Assembly: GCA_021234155.1 (NCBI GenBank)
Contig: JAJEKV010000002.1
Coordinates: 15,043,428-15,107,427 of the forward strand
Source of the DNA: Isoetes taiwanensis
Lineage: Eukaryota; Streptophyta; Lycopodiopsida; Isoetales; Isoetaceae
Direction: 5' to 3'
DNA length: 64,000 nucleotides
This document shows, one piece after another, positions 22,863-37,033 of the stretch; within the stretch, counting starts at the first letter, position 1; each line of letters begins with the position of its first letter. The position numbers and the translations under genes are program-made. The notes beneath the pieces are model-generated. The model was not told the DNA's origin. It saw only the letters and a program-made list of their open reading frames with translations, and did no database searches.

Positions 22863-25800
22863 GATGAATAGGTCGATCCTCAGTTGGAATGTGCGGGGGG
22901 TGCGGTCCTTTAGTAGTAAGAGGGCCCGTATTTCTTTGGCACTTCGGCAGTTGCGTCCTGATATTGTTCATTCAGGAGAATAAGTGTCACAGGGGTGATA
23001 TGTCCAGGCTCATGATTATGGTTGGTAGGCAGTTTGTCTCTATTGCTTCTTCTTCCGGGTGGACTAGTGGGGGTACTCTTATTGCTTGGAGGATGGATGT
23101 GCAGGTCACATACTCTGCAGCAGACAGGTTTGGTCGGTGGGCAATAATTAAGTGGTTGGAGGGAGGGCAAGAGTGGGGGATTGTTAATGTTTATGCCCCT
23201 AATCAGCCTTCTCAGCGGGTGCTTTATGGGCCACAGTCCGGAATAACTTGCGAGCCTTTGGTGGGTTGCAGGTCGCTTGGTTGCTGTTAGGGGACTTCAA
23301 TATGGTAGAGCGAGTAGAGGATCGCTCTGGTTCTGGAACCCAGGTTGTGCGTGGGTTTGAGAGGGACCAGTGGTCTCGTTTGTTGCAGGATTTGGCCTTG
23401 GTTGAGGTCCCTGGAGACTTGTCTTTCACCTATTGTAATAGACAGATTGGTGCGGGCCGGACGTATGCTAGGCATGACCGGTGCTATGCTTCCCCATGCG
23501 CACTGGATGGTGTGCCCTTTTTGCGCCGGAGTAACATTCTGTCTACCTCCATTTCTGATCATTACCCTCAGGTTTTGTCCAGTCAGGGTGCGGTTGCCTT
23601 TCGGCCCTCTAGGACGATGTTCCGTTTGAACACCCGGCTACGGGCCGATACGGATTTCGGCCCGCCGCGAGTTGTGGCTTGATACCTTTTCATCTCCTCA
23701 AGGGTATGTCCGGTATGGTGACCGCGTTGGCGGTGGTGAAGCGTTTTGCTAAGGTCTTTGGTAGGCAGCGTGTGCAGCAGGAGCGGCCGGAGTTGCATGG
23801 TCTCTATCGGGAGTTGGAGAAGATTCGGGCGCAGCCTTCTGATGGCATTAGGGAGAATGCAGTGTTGCAGCATATTGTTGCTCTAGAGTAGGTTAAAGTG
23901 CAGGAGGCGCGTGTGAAGGTAGCCCTTACCTGGTTGAAGGAGGGGGACACAAGTTCGTCAGTGTTCTTCGTAACGACTAGGCAAAGGGCGATATCAAAGA
24001 TCTATGGCGTCCCTTGCTTTGCCTGATGGCCGGACTTTGGAGGATCCCGCTGATTTGCAGAGGTATATGCATGCTCATTTCTCAGGGTTTTTTCGTACAA
24101 CGCACTCTTCCCTATGAGGTATTTTGGGGGCTGTTAAGCCATCTATTCTGCCTCACCAACGTGAAAGCTTGGAGCAGGAGCTCTCCAGAGAGGATTTAGC
24201 GGAGGCATGTATGTGCGCAGCCAAGGATAAATGTCCTGGGCTGGATGGCATCCCTGTGGAGTTCTTTCAGACTTATTGGGACTGGGCTGGTGAGTCTGTG
24301 TACCAGGTGTATCTTGAGTTGCTGCAGTCTTCTCAAATGGATCGGATCTTGAATACCGCATGCATTTCCTTGATTCCTAAGGTTAAGCAGCCTTCTACCA
24401 TTAATGATTGGAGGCCTGTCTCCTTGTTGTCCTCTGTGTACAAGATTATTGCGAAAGCCCTGGCAGAGAAGTTGAAGCCAGTGTTGACTTCTTCCATTAG
24501 TAAGGTGCAGTCTGGGTTTGTTCCTGGAAGGAACATTTTGACTAATGTTGCCGCAGCTTATAAGGGCCTTTATTGGTCCAGGAGAATAGGTCAAGGCATT
24601 GCCTATCTTAAGCTTGTCTTTGCCAAAGCTTACGATAGTGTCCGTTGGGAGTTCTTGTCTGCCATGATGTTAGCGTTGGGCTGTGGTCCTCGCTTTACAG
24701 AGACAGTCATGAAGCTGCATAGGTCAGCACGGGCTACGGTGGTGTGCCAGGGTGAACCCTCCGCCTTTTTCTCCTTAGGCAGAGGGGTGCGTCAGGGGTG
24801 CCCTTTGGCGCCATTTTTGTTTACGATTGTGGCGGAGGCACTGTCTCAATTGTTTTTGGCTGCAGTGGAGGAGGGGGTGGTGGATGGGCTTCGGATGCAG
24901 GATGGTAGCCAACAGATTATTAACCAATTCGCCGATGACACTTTCCTTTTCTTGGTGGCAGAAGAGAGGAATTTGCGGAATGTGAAGGGTTTGCTGGATA
25001 CTTTCTCCTTGGCCTCGGGCATTCTTCTGAATTGGGGTAAATGCTCCGCATTATGGGCCCAGCTGACTCCACCTCCTCCTTGTTTGGCTCTATTCCCTTG
25101 GAAGGTGCTTCCAGATAATGTGTGTACTAAGCTGTAGGGTATTCCCTTTAGAGGAGATGTTTCCATGGGGAGGGTGTGGGATGAGATTTTGCAGGGGTTG
25201 CAGAAACACCTCAATTGGTGGAAGGGTAGCAAGTTATCTATGGCAGGTAGGGTCACTATTGCCAAGTCAGTACTTTGTAGCACCCATGTGTATACAGCAT
25301 CTGCGATGTTAGCTCCTGAGGGTAAGATACAGGCTTTGGATAAGATTGTTCAAAATTTTGTGTGGGGCGGGGATGATGAAGGGGTGGTTGTTAAAATGGC
25401 TTGGTGGAAGTGTCTCCACCCCCGGGAGGATGGGGCTTGGCCATTCTGGATTTGGCGCTGCATAGTAAGGTGTTGTCTCCAAGTTTGTTTGGAGCACTCT
25501 GCAGGATGGAGCATCTTCTCCTGGTGCGGCGCTGTTGTTGCAGTCTCTTCGCCATTGTGTGGCGTTTGGGAACTGTGCATGTGGAGTTGCCCTGGGCACT
25601 GCTGTATGGTCTCCGGCCTTTCCCACATGCATCCCCTTTTTCTCACGGGGGTGTTGCGGGCTTGGATCATGTGCGTGTGCTCTTCCAGCTAGATTATGCC
25701 TCAGTTTATCACCACTCTTCTCCTTTCTTGTGGGTTCCTCTACCCCCTGCGCACTTGCCCTTGGCTGCCATTGAAGGCGAGCTGCTGTGCTCACCTTGGA

Positions 25801-26740
25801 GGATTGGTATTGGGGTGGTCAGCTAGCTTCGTGGGAGTTCTTTCGAGCTCGCTTTCGCCTGAGGGGCAGTGACCGGACTATCTGGAAACAAGTGGCGGGG
25901 AATATTCTGCTACACATACCTATACTCCCTCAGGATGATGTGGTGGTGCAGGTTTGGAAGGTTCATCCGGATGTTGTGTCTTCTTGTTTTGTGCGGTCTT
26001 GTTACCGGTCTTAGGCTATTCATGACACTCCGCCCCTTTCCGCACAAGTGGTCTCTGCACCGGGTTCTCGATGGCGCCGATTTGACGTGGACATGGAGCT
26101 CACTTCCCCAATCGGTTAGAGAGTGCTTCGCGGGCGTGTGGTGCACCGCTATATCGTGGTGAATGCCCTTGTGAGTCGGGCTTTAGGGCGGGTGTGAGCC
26201 CTCTCGCTCTTGTTGTGGCCTTCATCGTGAGATCGTGGAGCATTACCGGTTTTATGCCCTCACTTGCAGTTGCTGCCCATAAGATTGGGTCGGGTATCGC
26301 TTTCGTGTGAGATTGACTAGCCATTTCAGCTTGCTTTGCTTCATGTGTATCCTAGTGCTTGGCCACTCTTGCGGCAGAAATGCCTTGCATCCGTCGTTAA
26401 CTTGGTTGGTGTGGCTGATTTGGAAGCGGCCCATTGTTGTGGATCTTTTTAGGATTCTATAGAGCCGCAGCCTCTCGAGACTTCGAGCTGTACAAGCTAT
26501 TTCAAAGCTTTCCTTAATGGGACAAAATGTGATCTCATTTTTCAATGGGTGTTCCCGGGATTAGTTTGCCATTCGGCGGGACTTCTTGGGTGTTGTAGAT
26601 GGTGATGGTCGGTTTGTATAGCAGTAGAGTTGCAGTTTTTCTGTGAGTTTGTTGTGGAGTGTCGAGGTATCGCTGTCTCTTTGGGGCAGTTCTCCTTCCT
26701 CCTCACTTGCTTTGTAATACTACCATGTGAGTGACCCAAA
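22863..26740 (+). mobile_element. L1-type LINE, decayed, with endonuclease and reverse transcriptase
   Basis: The endonuclease domain begins near 22863 (MNRSILSWNVRGVRSF). It continues across two frames with WGIVNVYAPNQ, LLGDFNMVE near 23290 and SISDHYP near 23565, the expected apurinic-endonuclease blocks. The reverse transcriptase is open for 337 codons at 24124-25137 with DKCPGLDGIPVEFF, VQSGFVPGRNILTN, GVRQGCPLAPFLF and the catalytic FADDTFLFL. A stop follows, then 25165-26000 carries the C-terminal region in shifting frames. Base composition is GC-richer than its surroundings. The 3' end is placed near 26740; no clear poly(A) tail or target duplication was identified. Multiple stops make it non-autonomous. 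Confidence 0.85.
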
Positions 26741-28654
26741 AGGGTTTGTTTTTAACTTAAACCGTACATATACTCGTACCTAGGGGTAGCTTTTTGATGA
26801 TTTTGGGCAACTTTGGCACTGTATGTGGCTGAAAAGGGGGTTTCTAAAAAAATTCAAACACGTATACAAGGGGTGCCGACCCCTTGCACGCAGGTGGCGT
26901 ACCCCCTATACAATAGGTGCATCCCCATGGATTTGGAGTAGAGGATATTCTACTATTGAAGTGTTTATAGTGACAAAATGCTAGAAATCATATCGGAGAT
27001 CATTTTTGAAACTTGACAGGCAATTTTCATTGATGTGAAGATAAACAGGTCATAATAATAATGTGTTGAGGATAATTTGTACCTTATATACAATAAAACA
27101 TCATTCAGAGAACAAAAGTATCATAAGAGTATGAATATCAGTCAGATCAAACTGAGGAATGCGCAAGACCTTCAAGAATCCTTTAGAACATGTTCAACAC
27201 GTGTCAGTGATGATTTGAGTGCATTTGGGCCTTCAAAAGAGTCGATAACTGATTACCCCTGTATATATTTTCAAATTCATGGTTCCAACATCTTAGGTCT
27301 TAAGTTTAGGCTTAAATTGTTCCTTATGGGCCAGAATCCAAGAATAGAGGGTTCACAGAGGTTAAGAGGTCTCAACCAGATTTATATTGGTCTTCCATGA
27401 TTTTAGGGTTCATAAAAACTCATGCGATACAGTTCACATATTTTTTATGCGTATAACACTGACTTATATTAAAATATCGTTTCAATGGTTTGAGTGGTTC
27501 CATAGGTTAAAAAATTAAGGCTTTAATAATTTGGTACCGTAATGGATCAACTCCAAAGCTTAACTTTGACTTAGAGAAATTTCTAGAGACCATGGGAGAG
27601 TATAGCCCATGCTAATGGGTAGCTAGTGTGGAATATTCAAGAGGCATTTTCAAAACGTTGGTAAAGCAAGTAAAAAATTAGCATATATGGCTAGAGCAAA
27701 TGTTGGGAGACTTGAAGCTCACAAAACCATTCATTAGAGCATCCATAAAAGGCTTTGGGGTCATGGTGGGAAGTAGTAAAAAAGAGAAAACAAGGGCTAT
27801 ATGGTGACAATGGGAGCTAAAGACATGGGGCATGAAATTAAAATGTTTGAAATGAATGGGTCAAAGGCACATATGAAAAAATAATTAGATGGACTGGGCA
27901 AAGATCTCAAGGGGGGATTATGGCAAGATGGACATAATGAAGGTGAAAATAGGAAAATGGCTAGGCTAAGAGGATGTAAAGGTAGATATGCGGCAAATAT
28001 ATTGGAGTAAAAATGAAATGTGGATATGGAAATGAAGAAAATGACTAAGGCTTAGAACCATGTACCATGGGGTCTTCTAAACTCTAACTTCCAAACTTCA
28101 AATGAGTATCTTTCAATCTTATAAACTCAGAGTCTTCCAGAACATGCCCTAATCAAATGTTTGACCACAAATATAGTACCTCTTATGATGTTTGACCTTG
28201 AATACTTTGTGTTGACTTTGAAGATGAGTTTTTCTTGACCTTCACGCTAATGTTGCCTACCAAGGTCTTGCAACCCTTGATCTAGTCTTAAAGCAGCGAC
28301 TAATAGTTAGAGTGTTGCCCTTTGGGGGCAACAGAGGCCTTAGCTTTGGCTTTCTCCTTCTTATTGTATTTCAAATTTAATTGGAATTCTAGAGTAGAGA
28401 TTGATGGTTGTGGTTTGAATATCCTTATCCAAGTTAAAGTACATTTTATTGGTAACACAAATTGAAAGAGAGTTACATATCTCAATATGCTTTAGTGGCA
28501 ATATCTGAAGAGTCTCTAAGAATATAGTTCTGGTCGCATCTCATAATAATAAACATGGCTGCTTGTCATGGATGTAATCTTTCTATAGTTCTTACTTAGT
28601 AGTTCTAACATCGTACCACATTGGCAGCATCAACAACAACAACTGTCTGCATGC

Positions 28655-28722
28655 CTGCCTTTCGTCTGCCCGCCCAGCCTTCCGTCCATTCGCCCGTCCA
28701 TCCGTCTGTCTGTCTATTTTAA
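28655..28722. repeat. Degenerate CCGT/CTGT simple repeat
   Basis: Runs of CCGTCC, GCCCGTCCATCCGT and CTGTCTGTCT form an imperfect tetranucleotide tract on the + strand. Confidence 0.7.
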
Positions 28723-29351
28723 GGCTTATGATGATTCAATTCTTAAACACACTACAAGATGGACTTAACACCTACTGATTTCATTTTCAGCAATGGCGAT
28801 TCAATTCTCAGGCACACTATAAGATGAGATACACACTTACCCACTTACTCTCATCATAGACTACACATGATGAGACACGCCCTCACCCACTTCTCCACCT
28901 GATAGTAGCCAGTGGGTTTTGAAATCTGGCATGGTACACCACAAACTAAAGGCCTAACCAAAGGCAATGATAATGCCAATACTATGCTCATCCTACTCCC
29001 CTAGAAAGTCCTCCAATCAAGTTTAACATGGATAAGATGGAAGTGTCATAGATTTTAATGGGAGTGTTACAGATTTTAATATTCCAACTAGATATATACA
29101 TTATATTGATCTATGTATGATACATCTATTATAAAATACTCAAACTTATGATTGATGAACTTCAATTTAGTAGTTGTAGTTTCAGTAGTTGCTGTAATTG
29201 ATGGAATTTGGCTCTTGGTCATTTATTGGCCAAGAAAAATAAATTTATGATCATGTTCCTAGTCACTTCACTTTAAGTCATACATCTTTTTTGCATATAA
29301 GTTCTTTTCCTATAACTTCATTTAGCTTCCCTCTTGACTCAATCCATCAAC

Positions 29352-29658
29352 ATAAAAATGCGAAGGAAATACACATATAAACTGGAATCAATATGCTATA
29401 ACAAGAAAAATACGTACAAAAGCCCAAAAGGCTATGATCACGGATATATACCAGAGCAAAAAAATGAGAACATACACGTGAAGACTCTAGAATGAGCCTA
29501 CGTTACAAGATATATAAAAATGCGAAGGAAATACACATATAAACTGGAATCAATATGCTATAACAAGAAAAATACGTACAAAAGCCCAAAAGGCTATGAT
29601 CACGGATATATACCAGAGCAAAAAAATGAGAACATACACGTGAAGACTCTAGAATGAG
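29352..29658. repeat. 145-bp direct duplication with 17-bp spacer
   Basis: Copies at 29352-29496 and 29514-29658 begin ATAAAAATGCGAAGGAAATA and end GACTCTAGAATGAG. They look identical by eye over 145 bp and are separated by 17 bp. Identity implies a recent duplication, or an assembly artefact. Confidence 0.9.
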
Positions 29659-30057
29659 AAAGAAATAGGAGAAGAAACATGAACTAGTAAAAGGAGTGTG
29701 ACTTGCGTTGAGGCAAAGAAGTCTTTGCAACTCTAAAGCGTCTTTTTATATAGTATTATTATATGAATGATCCTTAGATATTCACGCTTGCTACTTGGTA
29801 TAAGTGCATAGATGCCACTTAGCAGACATGTGGACTGGCACTTAACACTCTATGGTCACTAAACATGCATGCCATATTCAAAATAGCACGCTACATGACA
29901 TAACAAAAACACATGATAATGCCTTGTATTTTTTTAATTGAAGGCATTTATGTGTATTGATTCATATATAGACTAGAAAAGGGGCGGCCACTTTTCTTTT
30001 TCACTGTTCCTCAGCTGGGTCTCGCCTCGGTTTGGACAAAAGCAAACCTATCTATGT

Positions 30058-30440
30058 TACTCCCATCTATGAGGACCTTCTAAAGTATCCGAAATATTAC
30101 CCATGAAAAGTTGGCTCACACCTACTACCAATTTGAAAGTATCAGACATGAGGGGTTGACTCATACCTACTACAATTTTAAAGTGTCACCCATGAGGAGC
30201 TTATACACACCTACTATCAACACTTACTACCAATTCCAACATATCATCCATTGGGAGCTTAATCACACCTACTATCAATTCTAAAGTCTCATTACTTATT
30301 ACATTTAGTACCAATTCCAAAGGATCAACTATGAGGAGGTTACTTATATCTACTACCAACACCTACTACCAATTCTAGAGTATCACCCATGAGGAGCTTA
30401 CTCCCACCTACTACCATTTTCAAAGTATTGCCTACTTTAA
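30058..30440. repeat. Degenerate tandem repeat, unit about 50-60 bp
   Basis: A unit of the form CACACCTACTACCAATTC, AAAGTATCACCCATGAGGAG, CTTACT recurs about six to seven times with substitutions and small indels. It directly precedes the LINE 3' fragment. No coding content. Confidence 0.75.
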
Positions 30441-30449
30441 AAACTTTCT

Positions 30450-31373
<924 letters not shown>

Positions 31374-31465
31374 GGACTGATTCTACAAAGTTTCAAAACT
31401 TTCTATTTTTAGGCTAAGGGGCCTATCCATGAGCATAACATTTTAAAAAATTGCTTACCCGGAGC
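31374..31465. repeat. Left part of the Copia-interrupted tandem repeat
   Basis: ACAAAGTTTCAAAACTTTCT, ATTTTTAGGCTAAGG and TTGCTTACCC match units at 37034-37700 on the far side of the Copia element, so the element was inserted into the array. Confidence 0.75.
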
Positions 31466-32079
31466 TGAAGAGAAATAGACTTGAGATATTAGCAGAATTT
31501 ACACAATAGCAACAACTTCTAGCAACACTTGTGATGTCAACCTCAAGCAAATTTTATTGCCTTAGAAAATAATCACACAATGGTTTTCAATTGAGACGTT
31601 TAACCATTGAGTTTTTACAGCACTTCAATTACTGTAGCAAAGGGAATGCGACCAAAACCTTGGCCAGCCCAAGCACTCTTCTGATCGTACTAGAATCACC
31701 TGCAGATCATACAATCAAGCACAAAAATATTAGCTCCTCGTTTCACATTTAAGGATTCGATTCCCTACCGCTATGGTCGGCCGGGAACGATCCACCATTG
31801 CCGGATCTGGTAAGTTTCTATTTTATGAATGCCTTTAGTTTCACTATGAATTATCCCACATTCATACTACCGCCAAAACGACGTTTCCTTTTTTTCATAA
31901 TATAACGGACCATTGCTTTTAAGGTTAAACAATAGCTGCAACCATTTCAACCTTAGGTTAAATTTCCAACCATAATTTAACCTAGACGATCTCGATTCTT
32001 CAACCTAGGCCATAGTTGACTAGCTCATATCTCCAACTGTTCTCCTGCTACTCAAATATTACATGATCATTCTGCAACA
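31466..32079 (-). repeat. 3' LTR of Copia element 1
   Basis: 614 bp. Read on the - strand it begins TGTTGCAGAATG and ends TCTCTTCA. The polypurine tract (32080-32090 on the + strand, TTTCCCCCTTC) adjoins it. Confidence 0.95.
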
Positions 32080-35000
32080 TTTCCCCCTTCATGTAATATT
32101 TCCTTACTGTCACAGTGAATCAGATTTTTTAACTGTTGAAACCTGTATACTGGCAGTGCTTTAGTCATGATATCAGCTACCTGTTCTTCTGTCTTAACAT
32201 AAGTTAACTGTATTAAGCCCTTTTCCACCATGTCTCTTATAAAGTGAACCTCCAAATCTATATGTTTAGAACGTTCATGCAGCACTGGATTTTTAGACAT
32301 GGCTATGCAACTAGTGCTGTCACAGAACACCACTGTAAGCTCAGTCTGAATTACATTCAACTCGGTTATCAACCTTCTTTCCCAGACAATTTCTTTAGCA
32401 ACCAAAGTTGCTGAGTTATACTCAGCTTCAGCAGTTGAAAGAGAAACACTATTTTGTTTTTTTGATTTCCAAGCCACAGGAGCTCCACCTAGTAACACTA
32501 AATATCCTGAAGTTGATCTCCTTTTGTCAAGGTCTCCACCCCAATCAGAGTCACAATAAGCCTTTAATTTCAGATCATCTGAATTATTATACATTATGCC
32601 AAGATCCATGGTGCCTTTGAGATACCTCAGGATTCTTTTTGCTGCAATCCAATGAGCTTTACCTGGATCATTATTATACCTGCTAAGAAGATTTACAGCA
32701 AAGGAAATATCAGGTCTGGTACAGTTTGCAATATATAGTAAACAGCCAATCAAAGATCTGTAGGGTACATTTTCCATGTGTTTTCTTTCATTAGCATCTT
32801 GAGGACACATCAGGCCTGATATTCTATGTCCAGGAGCTATGGAGAATTTGCAATGTTGCATTCCTTCATACCAAATCTTACAATCATATTTTCAACATGC
32901 AACCTTTGATTCAACAATAACCTTTTATTTTTCCTGTCCCTATGCACCTCTATTCCCAAGAATCTTTTTAATTCACCAAGATCTGTCATTTGAAATCTCT
33001 TGTTCAGAATACTTTTGCACTGATTTAAGATCTTTATTCCATTAGCAACCATAATATTGTCATCCACATAAAGTCCAATTATGCACCAATCCTCCTTGTC
33101 CTTAAATCTATACAAGTTGCCATCATAATTTAATTTTTCAAACCCCTGTTTCTGCAAATAGCCATTCATACATTTGTACCATTCTCTTGGTGATTGCTTT
33201 AATCCATAAACTGCCTTTTTCAATTTCCAGACCTTCCCATTTCCTTTTTCAAACCCTGGTGCTTGTTTCAAATATATTTCTTCTTCAAGATTTGCATTTA
33301 AAAACACTGTGCTAACATCCATGTGATGCACCTCAAGATCATGAGAGTTTGCAATGGCAAGCAAAATTCTCAAACTATTTATCTTAACCAAAGGTGAAAA
33401 TGTTTCATCATAATCTCGTCCCTTCTTCTGTGTAAAACCTTGTGCAACCAACCTAGCTTTAAATTTGTCAGGTTTTCCTTTGCTGCCAGGTTTAATCCTA
33501 AATACCAATTTATTCCCAATGACATTTTTATTTAAGGGATGGTCTACAACATCATAAGTATCAGTTCTTCTAAATGCTTCCATTTCCTCTTGTATAGCTG
33601 CCAACCAGTGCTTAGCAAACTTCCCATTTACTGCTTCATCATAGCTTTTTGGCAGCTCAATATTTTCTAGGCTTAAAACATCAAAGACACTATGTATTTC
33701 ACCAACATGAAGCTGAAGTCTCTTACTTTTCCCTAATTCATTTCTGCCATGAATTTCTACTAGCTGTTTATTTTCATCTTCAAGCATTTGGGCCTCAGTT
33801 CTTCTTGCTTTTCTTTTTGGTTTCTCTGATGCAATAACTCTCTCAAGAGCATTTTCTGGTGCAATATTCTCCTCTGGAACACTTGGCATTTCTGATTGTT
33901 CTTCATGAAACAATGTTTTATCTACTGTTTCTGCTTCACTCTCATCTTCAGATTCATCATAAGAATAATTTTTTGTTTCCATCATTTCCTCTTCCATTTT
34001 CACATTTTCAAGTTTTTCTTCTACAGTTTCAGATCTGTCATGTTCAAGTTTATCCGAGGCATTTACCTTTGGTATCAATTTATAAAACTGGGACTCATCA
34101 AAAATGACATCCCTACTGGTTATGATTTTCCTATGAACAGGATCAAACAATCTATAACCTTTAGAATTTTCATCATAGCCAACTAGATAAGTAATGTATG
34201 CCCTGTTGTCTAATTTTTTTCTCAACTCTTCTGGTACATGTGCAAATGCAAGACATTCATAAGCTCTTAAATTTTCAAAAGAAGGTAACTTACCTGACCA
34301 TAGCATCTCAGGGGCAGCTCCATTTGTACTTGATGTTGGCAATAAATTTTGAACATACACAGCTGTCTTAACAGCTTCATCCCAAACAAAATTTGGTAAA
34401 CCTGAGTACTTTAGCATGGATCTAACTGCATTAAGCAGTGTTCGATTCTTCCTTTCTGCCACACCATTTTGTTGTGGTGAAAACCTGCAGGTCAACTGCC
34501 TTTTGATTCCAAGTTTGGCACAATACATCTTGAAATCCTTTGACAAATATTCACCACCACGATCTGACCTCAAGCATTTCAGTTTTCTTCCTGTTTCAAG
34601 TTGTACCTTAGCAATAAATAATTTAAAAGCATCAAAGGCTTGATCCCAAGTTTTCAAACAATAACATTTTGTTCTTCTGCTGAAATCATCTATAAATGTC
34701 ATAAAATACCTATGTCCTGTCATACTTGTCACATTTATAGGGCCACATAGATCTGTATGCACAAGTCTAATATTCCTTTTGCTCTTTTTGCTGTTCTTTT
34801 CAATGGTTGTCTGGTTTGCTTTCCTAGAATGCAGCCTGCACACAATTTGTTGTCAAGGATTTCATCCTTTGCTTTAATCCATTTCTTTTTTACCAACATC
34901 TCTACAGTTGCCATATTTGTATGACACATTCTATTATGCCAAGTTTTCAAAGAAACACACTCCACAATGTTCATACTAGGCATTTGTTCAAGATCAAAAC

Positions 35001-35265
35001 CAAAGAGATTCCCAACTCTCTTGCCAATAAACTTGACTTCATTTCCAAAGAGAATTTTACATTCAAGTTTCTCAAACATGACCTTATAACCAAGGTCAAC
35101 TAACTGACAAACAGAAATCAAATTTCTGACTAATCTAGGTACACACAAAACTTCTTTAAGTTTTACAGGTTTTCCTTCTAAATCAAATATCTCCAACACA
35201 CCAACGTCTTCTATTCTTTGCAGAGTTCCATCTCCCAGCTGCACATGTCCAGCCTCTTTTTGCAC
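32067..35265 (-). pseudogene. Copia 1 pol: integrase, reverse transcriptase, RNase H
   Basis: On the - strand, 35265-34735 holds the pre-integrase region with its HHCC zinc site (H-N-R-M-C-H then CAGC). After a frameshift, 34843-32837 holds the integrase core (HTDLCGP, SDRGGEY, QQNGVAERKNRT) and the reverse transcriptase (KARLVAQGFTQ, DVSTVFLNA, KKAVYGLKQSPREWY, catalytic LYVDDNIMVAN). After another shift, 32861-32067 holds RNase H (YCDSDWGGD, STAEAEYNS, ADIMTKALP). The catalytic residues seen are preserved; only the frame breaks disable it. The frame ends inside the 3' LTR edge. Confidence 0.9.
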
Positions 35266-36395
35266 TCCTTTATTTTTGGATCACAAGTCACGGTTTTCTC
35301 AACTCCTGAATCTATTATCAAGAATTTGTTACCCTTTTTGTTCAAATTATCTGAAATGGACAGAATATGATTTGCCTTTACCTCTGTTGTTTCATCAATC
35401 TCCTCCTCTTGGGCTGACTTTGATTCTTGTACAATGTTCATGGCTGGCCCCCCCCTTTGATTTGCTTTTCCTCTCCCAAATCCTCCTCTTGTATTCTGCC
35501 CTCTTCCTCTCCCTCTGCCTCTTCCAAAATTCCCTTTTGGACTTGGACAACTTGCTGCTACATGACCCTTCCCACAGTTATAGCATTTAATAATTCTGCC
35601 CTCATTCGGACACTCAGCCTTAAGGTGTCCATATTGGTTGCAATTATAGCATGGCCCTAATTTGTCTTTATTAAAATTTACTCCCTTTTTCATTTTTCCA
35701 GCAAATAGAACCTCAGCAGAGTTTTCTTCATCTTCTAACTCAATCCCTTTTTGCTCAAATTCTGTTCTAATCATTTGGACAGCATGTTCTTTAGATCTAG
35801 CAATATTCCTTATCAGAGTGGACAACTGACTGTTATGAGATACTGCTCTTGCTAAGGATAAGATCTGATAATGTTCATTCAGAATTATACCTGCTCCATC
35901 TAGATCAGCTATTATTGAATCAATTTTTTCCAAGAACTCTGTCATGTTGTCCTTTTCATAAAGTTTAAGTTTTCTAAGTTGTTTCTCTAAAACATCAATT
36001 TGAGAAGACATTTTTATTTCATACTGACTGATCAAATATTTCCACATATCTTTTGGGCTCATACCTCTCAATTTGAGTTTTATGGCAGCTCGAACTTTGC
36101 TTGTAATAATAGCTTGTGCTTCCTTAACCTTCATGGCATCTCCCAGTCCTGCAACCACCTTAGATGCTGCAGCAGTCGATTTTTCTCCATCACCTACAGT
36201 TGAGCTTTCACCACCTCCTTCAGTGCTTGACCCTTCAGTGCCTACTGTTATACTGCCATTGTTTTCTTCAACAAGATGCCACAAGTTTTCAAATTCCAAC
36301 ACTTGCTTAATCCCTTGCTTCCAGACCTGAAAATTACCTTCCCCCTTAAACACATCAATAGATGTCAGCAAATTTGCCCCAAATCTAGTTGACAT
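35240..36395 (-). pseudogene. Copia 1 gag and protease start
   Basis: Starts MSTRFGANLLTSIDVFKGEG, with a capsid block (LEFENLWHLVEENNG, KLKLRGMSPKDMWKYLISQY). Two CCHC zinc knuckles follow (CYNCNQYGHLKAEC and CYNCGKGHVAASC), then a Gly/Arg-rich linker and the protease motif LIIDSGVEKTVTCD. A frameshift near 35250 then separates gag-protease from the downstream pol frame. Confidence 0.9.
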
Positions 36396-36407
36396 AATTC
36401 TGCTATG

Positions 36408-36419
36408 GCTCTGATACCA
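36408..36419 (-). other. Copia 1 primer-binding site, initiator tRNA-Met
   Basis: On the - strand the 12 bases read TGGTATCAGAGC, one base downstream of the 5' LTR end. Confidence 0.95.
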
Positions 36420-36420
36420 A

Positions 36421-37033
36421 TGAAGAGAAACAGACTTGAGATATTAGCAGAATTTACACAATAGCAACAACTTCTAGCAACACTTGTGATGTCAACCTCA
36501 AGCAAATTTTATTGCCTTAGAAAATAATCACACAATGGTATTCAATTGAGACGTTTAACCATTGAGTTTTTACAGCACTTCAATTACTGTAGCAAAGGGA
36601 ATGCGACCAAAACCTTGGCCAGCCCAAGCACTCTTCTGATCGTACTAGAATCACCCGCAGATCATACAATCAAGCACAAAAATATTAGCTCCTCGTTTCA
36701 CATTTAAGGATCTGATTTCCGGCCGCTATGGCTGGCCGAACGATCCACCATTGCCGGATCTGGCAAGTTTCTATTTTATAAATGCCTTTAGTTTCACTAT
36801 GAATTATCCCACATTCATACTACCGCCAAAACGGCGTTTCCTTTTTTTTCATAATATAACGGACCATTGCTTTTAAGGTTAAACAATAGCTGCAACCATT
36901 TCAACCTTAGGTTAAATTTCCAACCATAATTTAACCTAGATGATCTCGATCCTTCAACCTAGGCCATAGTTGACTGGCTCATATCTCCAACTGTTCTCCT
37001 GCTACTCAAATATTACATGATCATTCTGCAACA
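36421..37033 (-). repeat. 5' LTR of Copia element 1
   Basis: 613 bp and a direct match to 31466-32079. It differs mainly by transitions and by a variable patch near 36711-36750. Confidence 0.95.

Larger units (their letters stand above)
26741..30057. other. Non-coding interval
   Basis: No gene can be supported in about 3.3 kb. Visible details are a short hairpin at 26868-26887 (8-bp arms around GCCG), a degenerate CCGT/CTGT simple repeat at about 28655-28722, and a perfect 145-bp duplication at 29352-29658. The short frames on both strands resemble nothing I know. Confidence 0.5.
31466..37033 (-). mobile_element. Full-length Ty1/Copia retrotransposon, frameshifted
   Basis: A 5,568-bp element in - orientation, flanked by a perfect 5-bp target duplication GGAGC at 31461-31465 and 37034-37038. 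The LTRs are 614 bp and 613 bp and about 97% identical by eye, with most differences being transitions. The primer-binding site and polypurine tract are in place, and gag, protease, integrase, reverse transcriptase and RNase H follow in Copia order. Three frameshifts (near 35250, 34800 and 32850) break the polyprotein. It belongs to the same family as the element at 43001-60143; both gags start MSTRFGANLLTSI. Confidence 0.95.

Noticed and set aside
22696-25794. Minus-strand frames of 90-160 codons opposite the LINE
   Set aside because: They mirror the GC-rich LINE coding strand; only the + strand shows endonuclease and reverse transcriptase motifs.
33649-36330. Plus-strand frames inside Copia element 1
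   Set aside because: Hydrophobic shadow translations of the - strand polyprotein.
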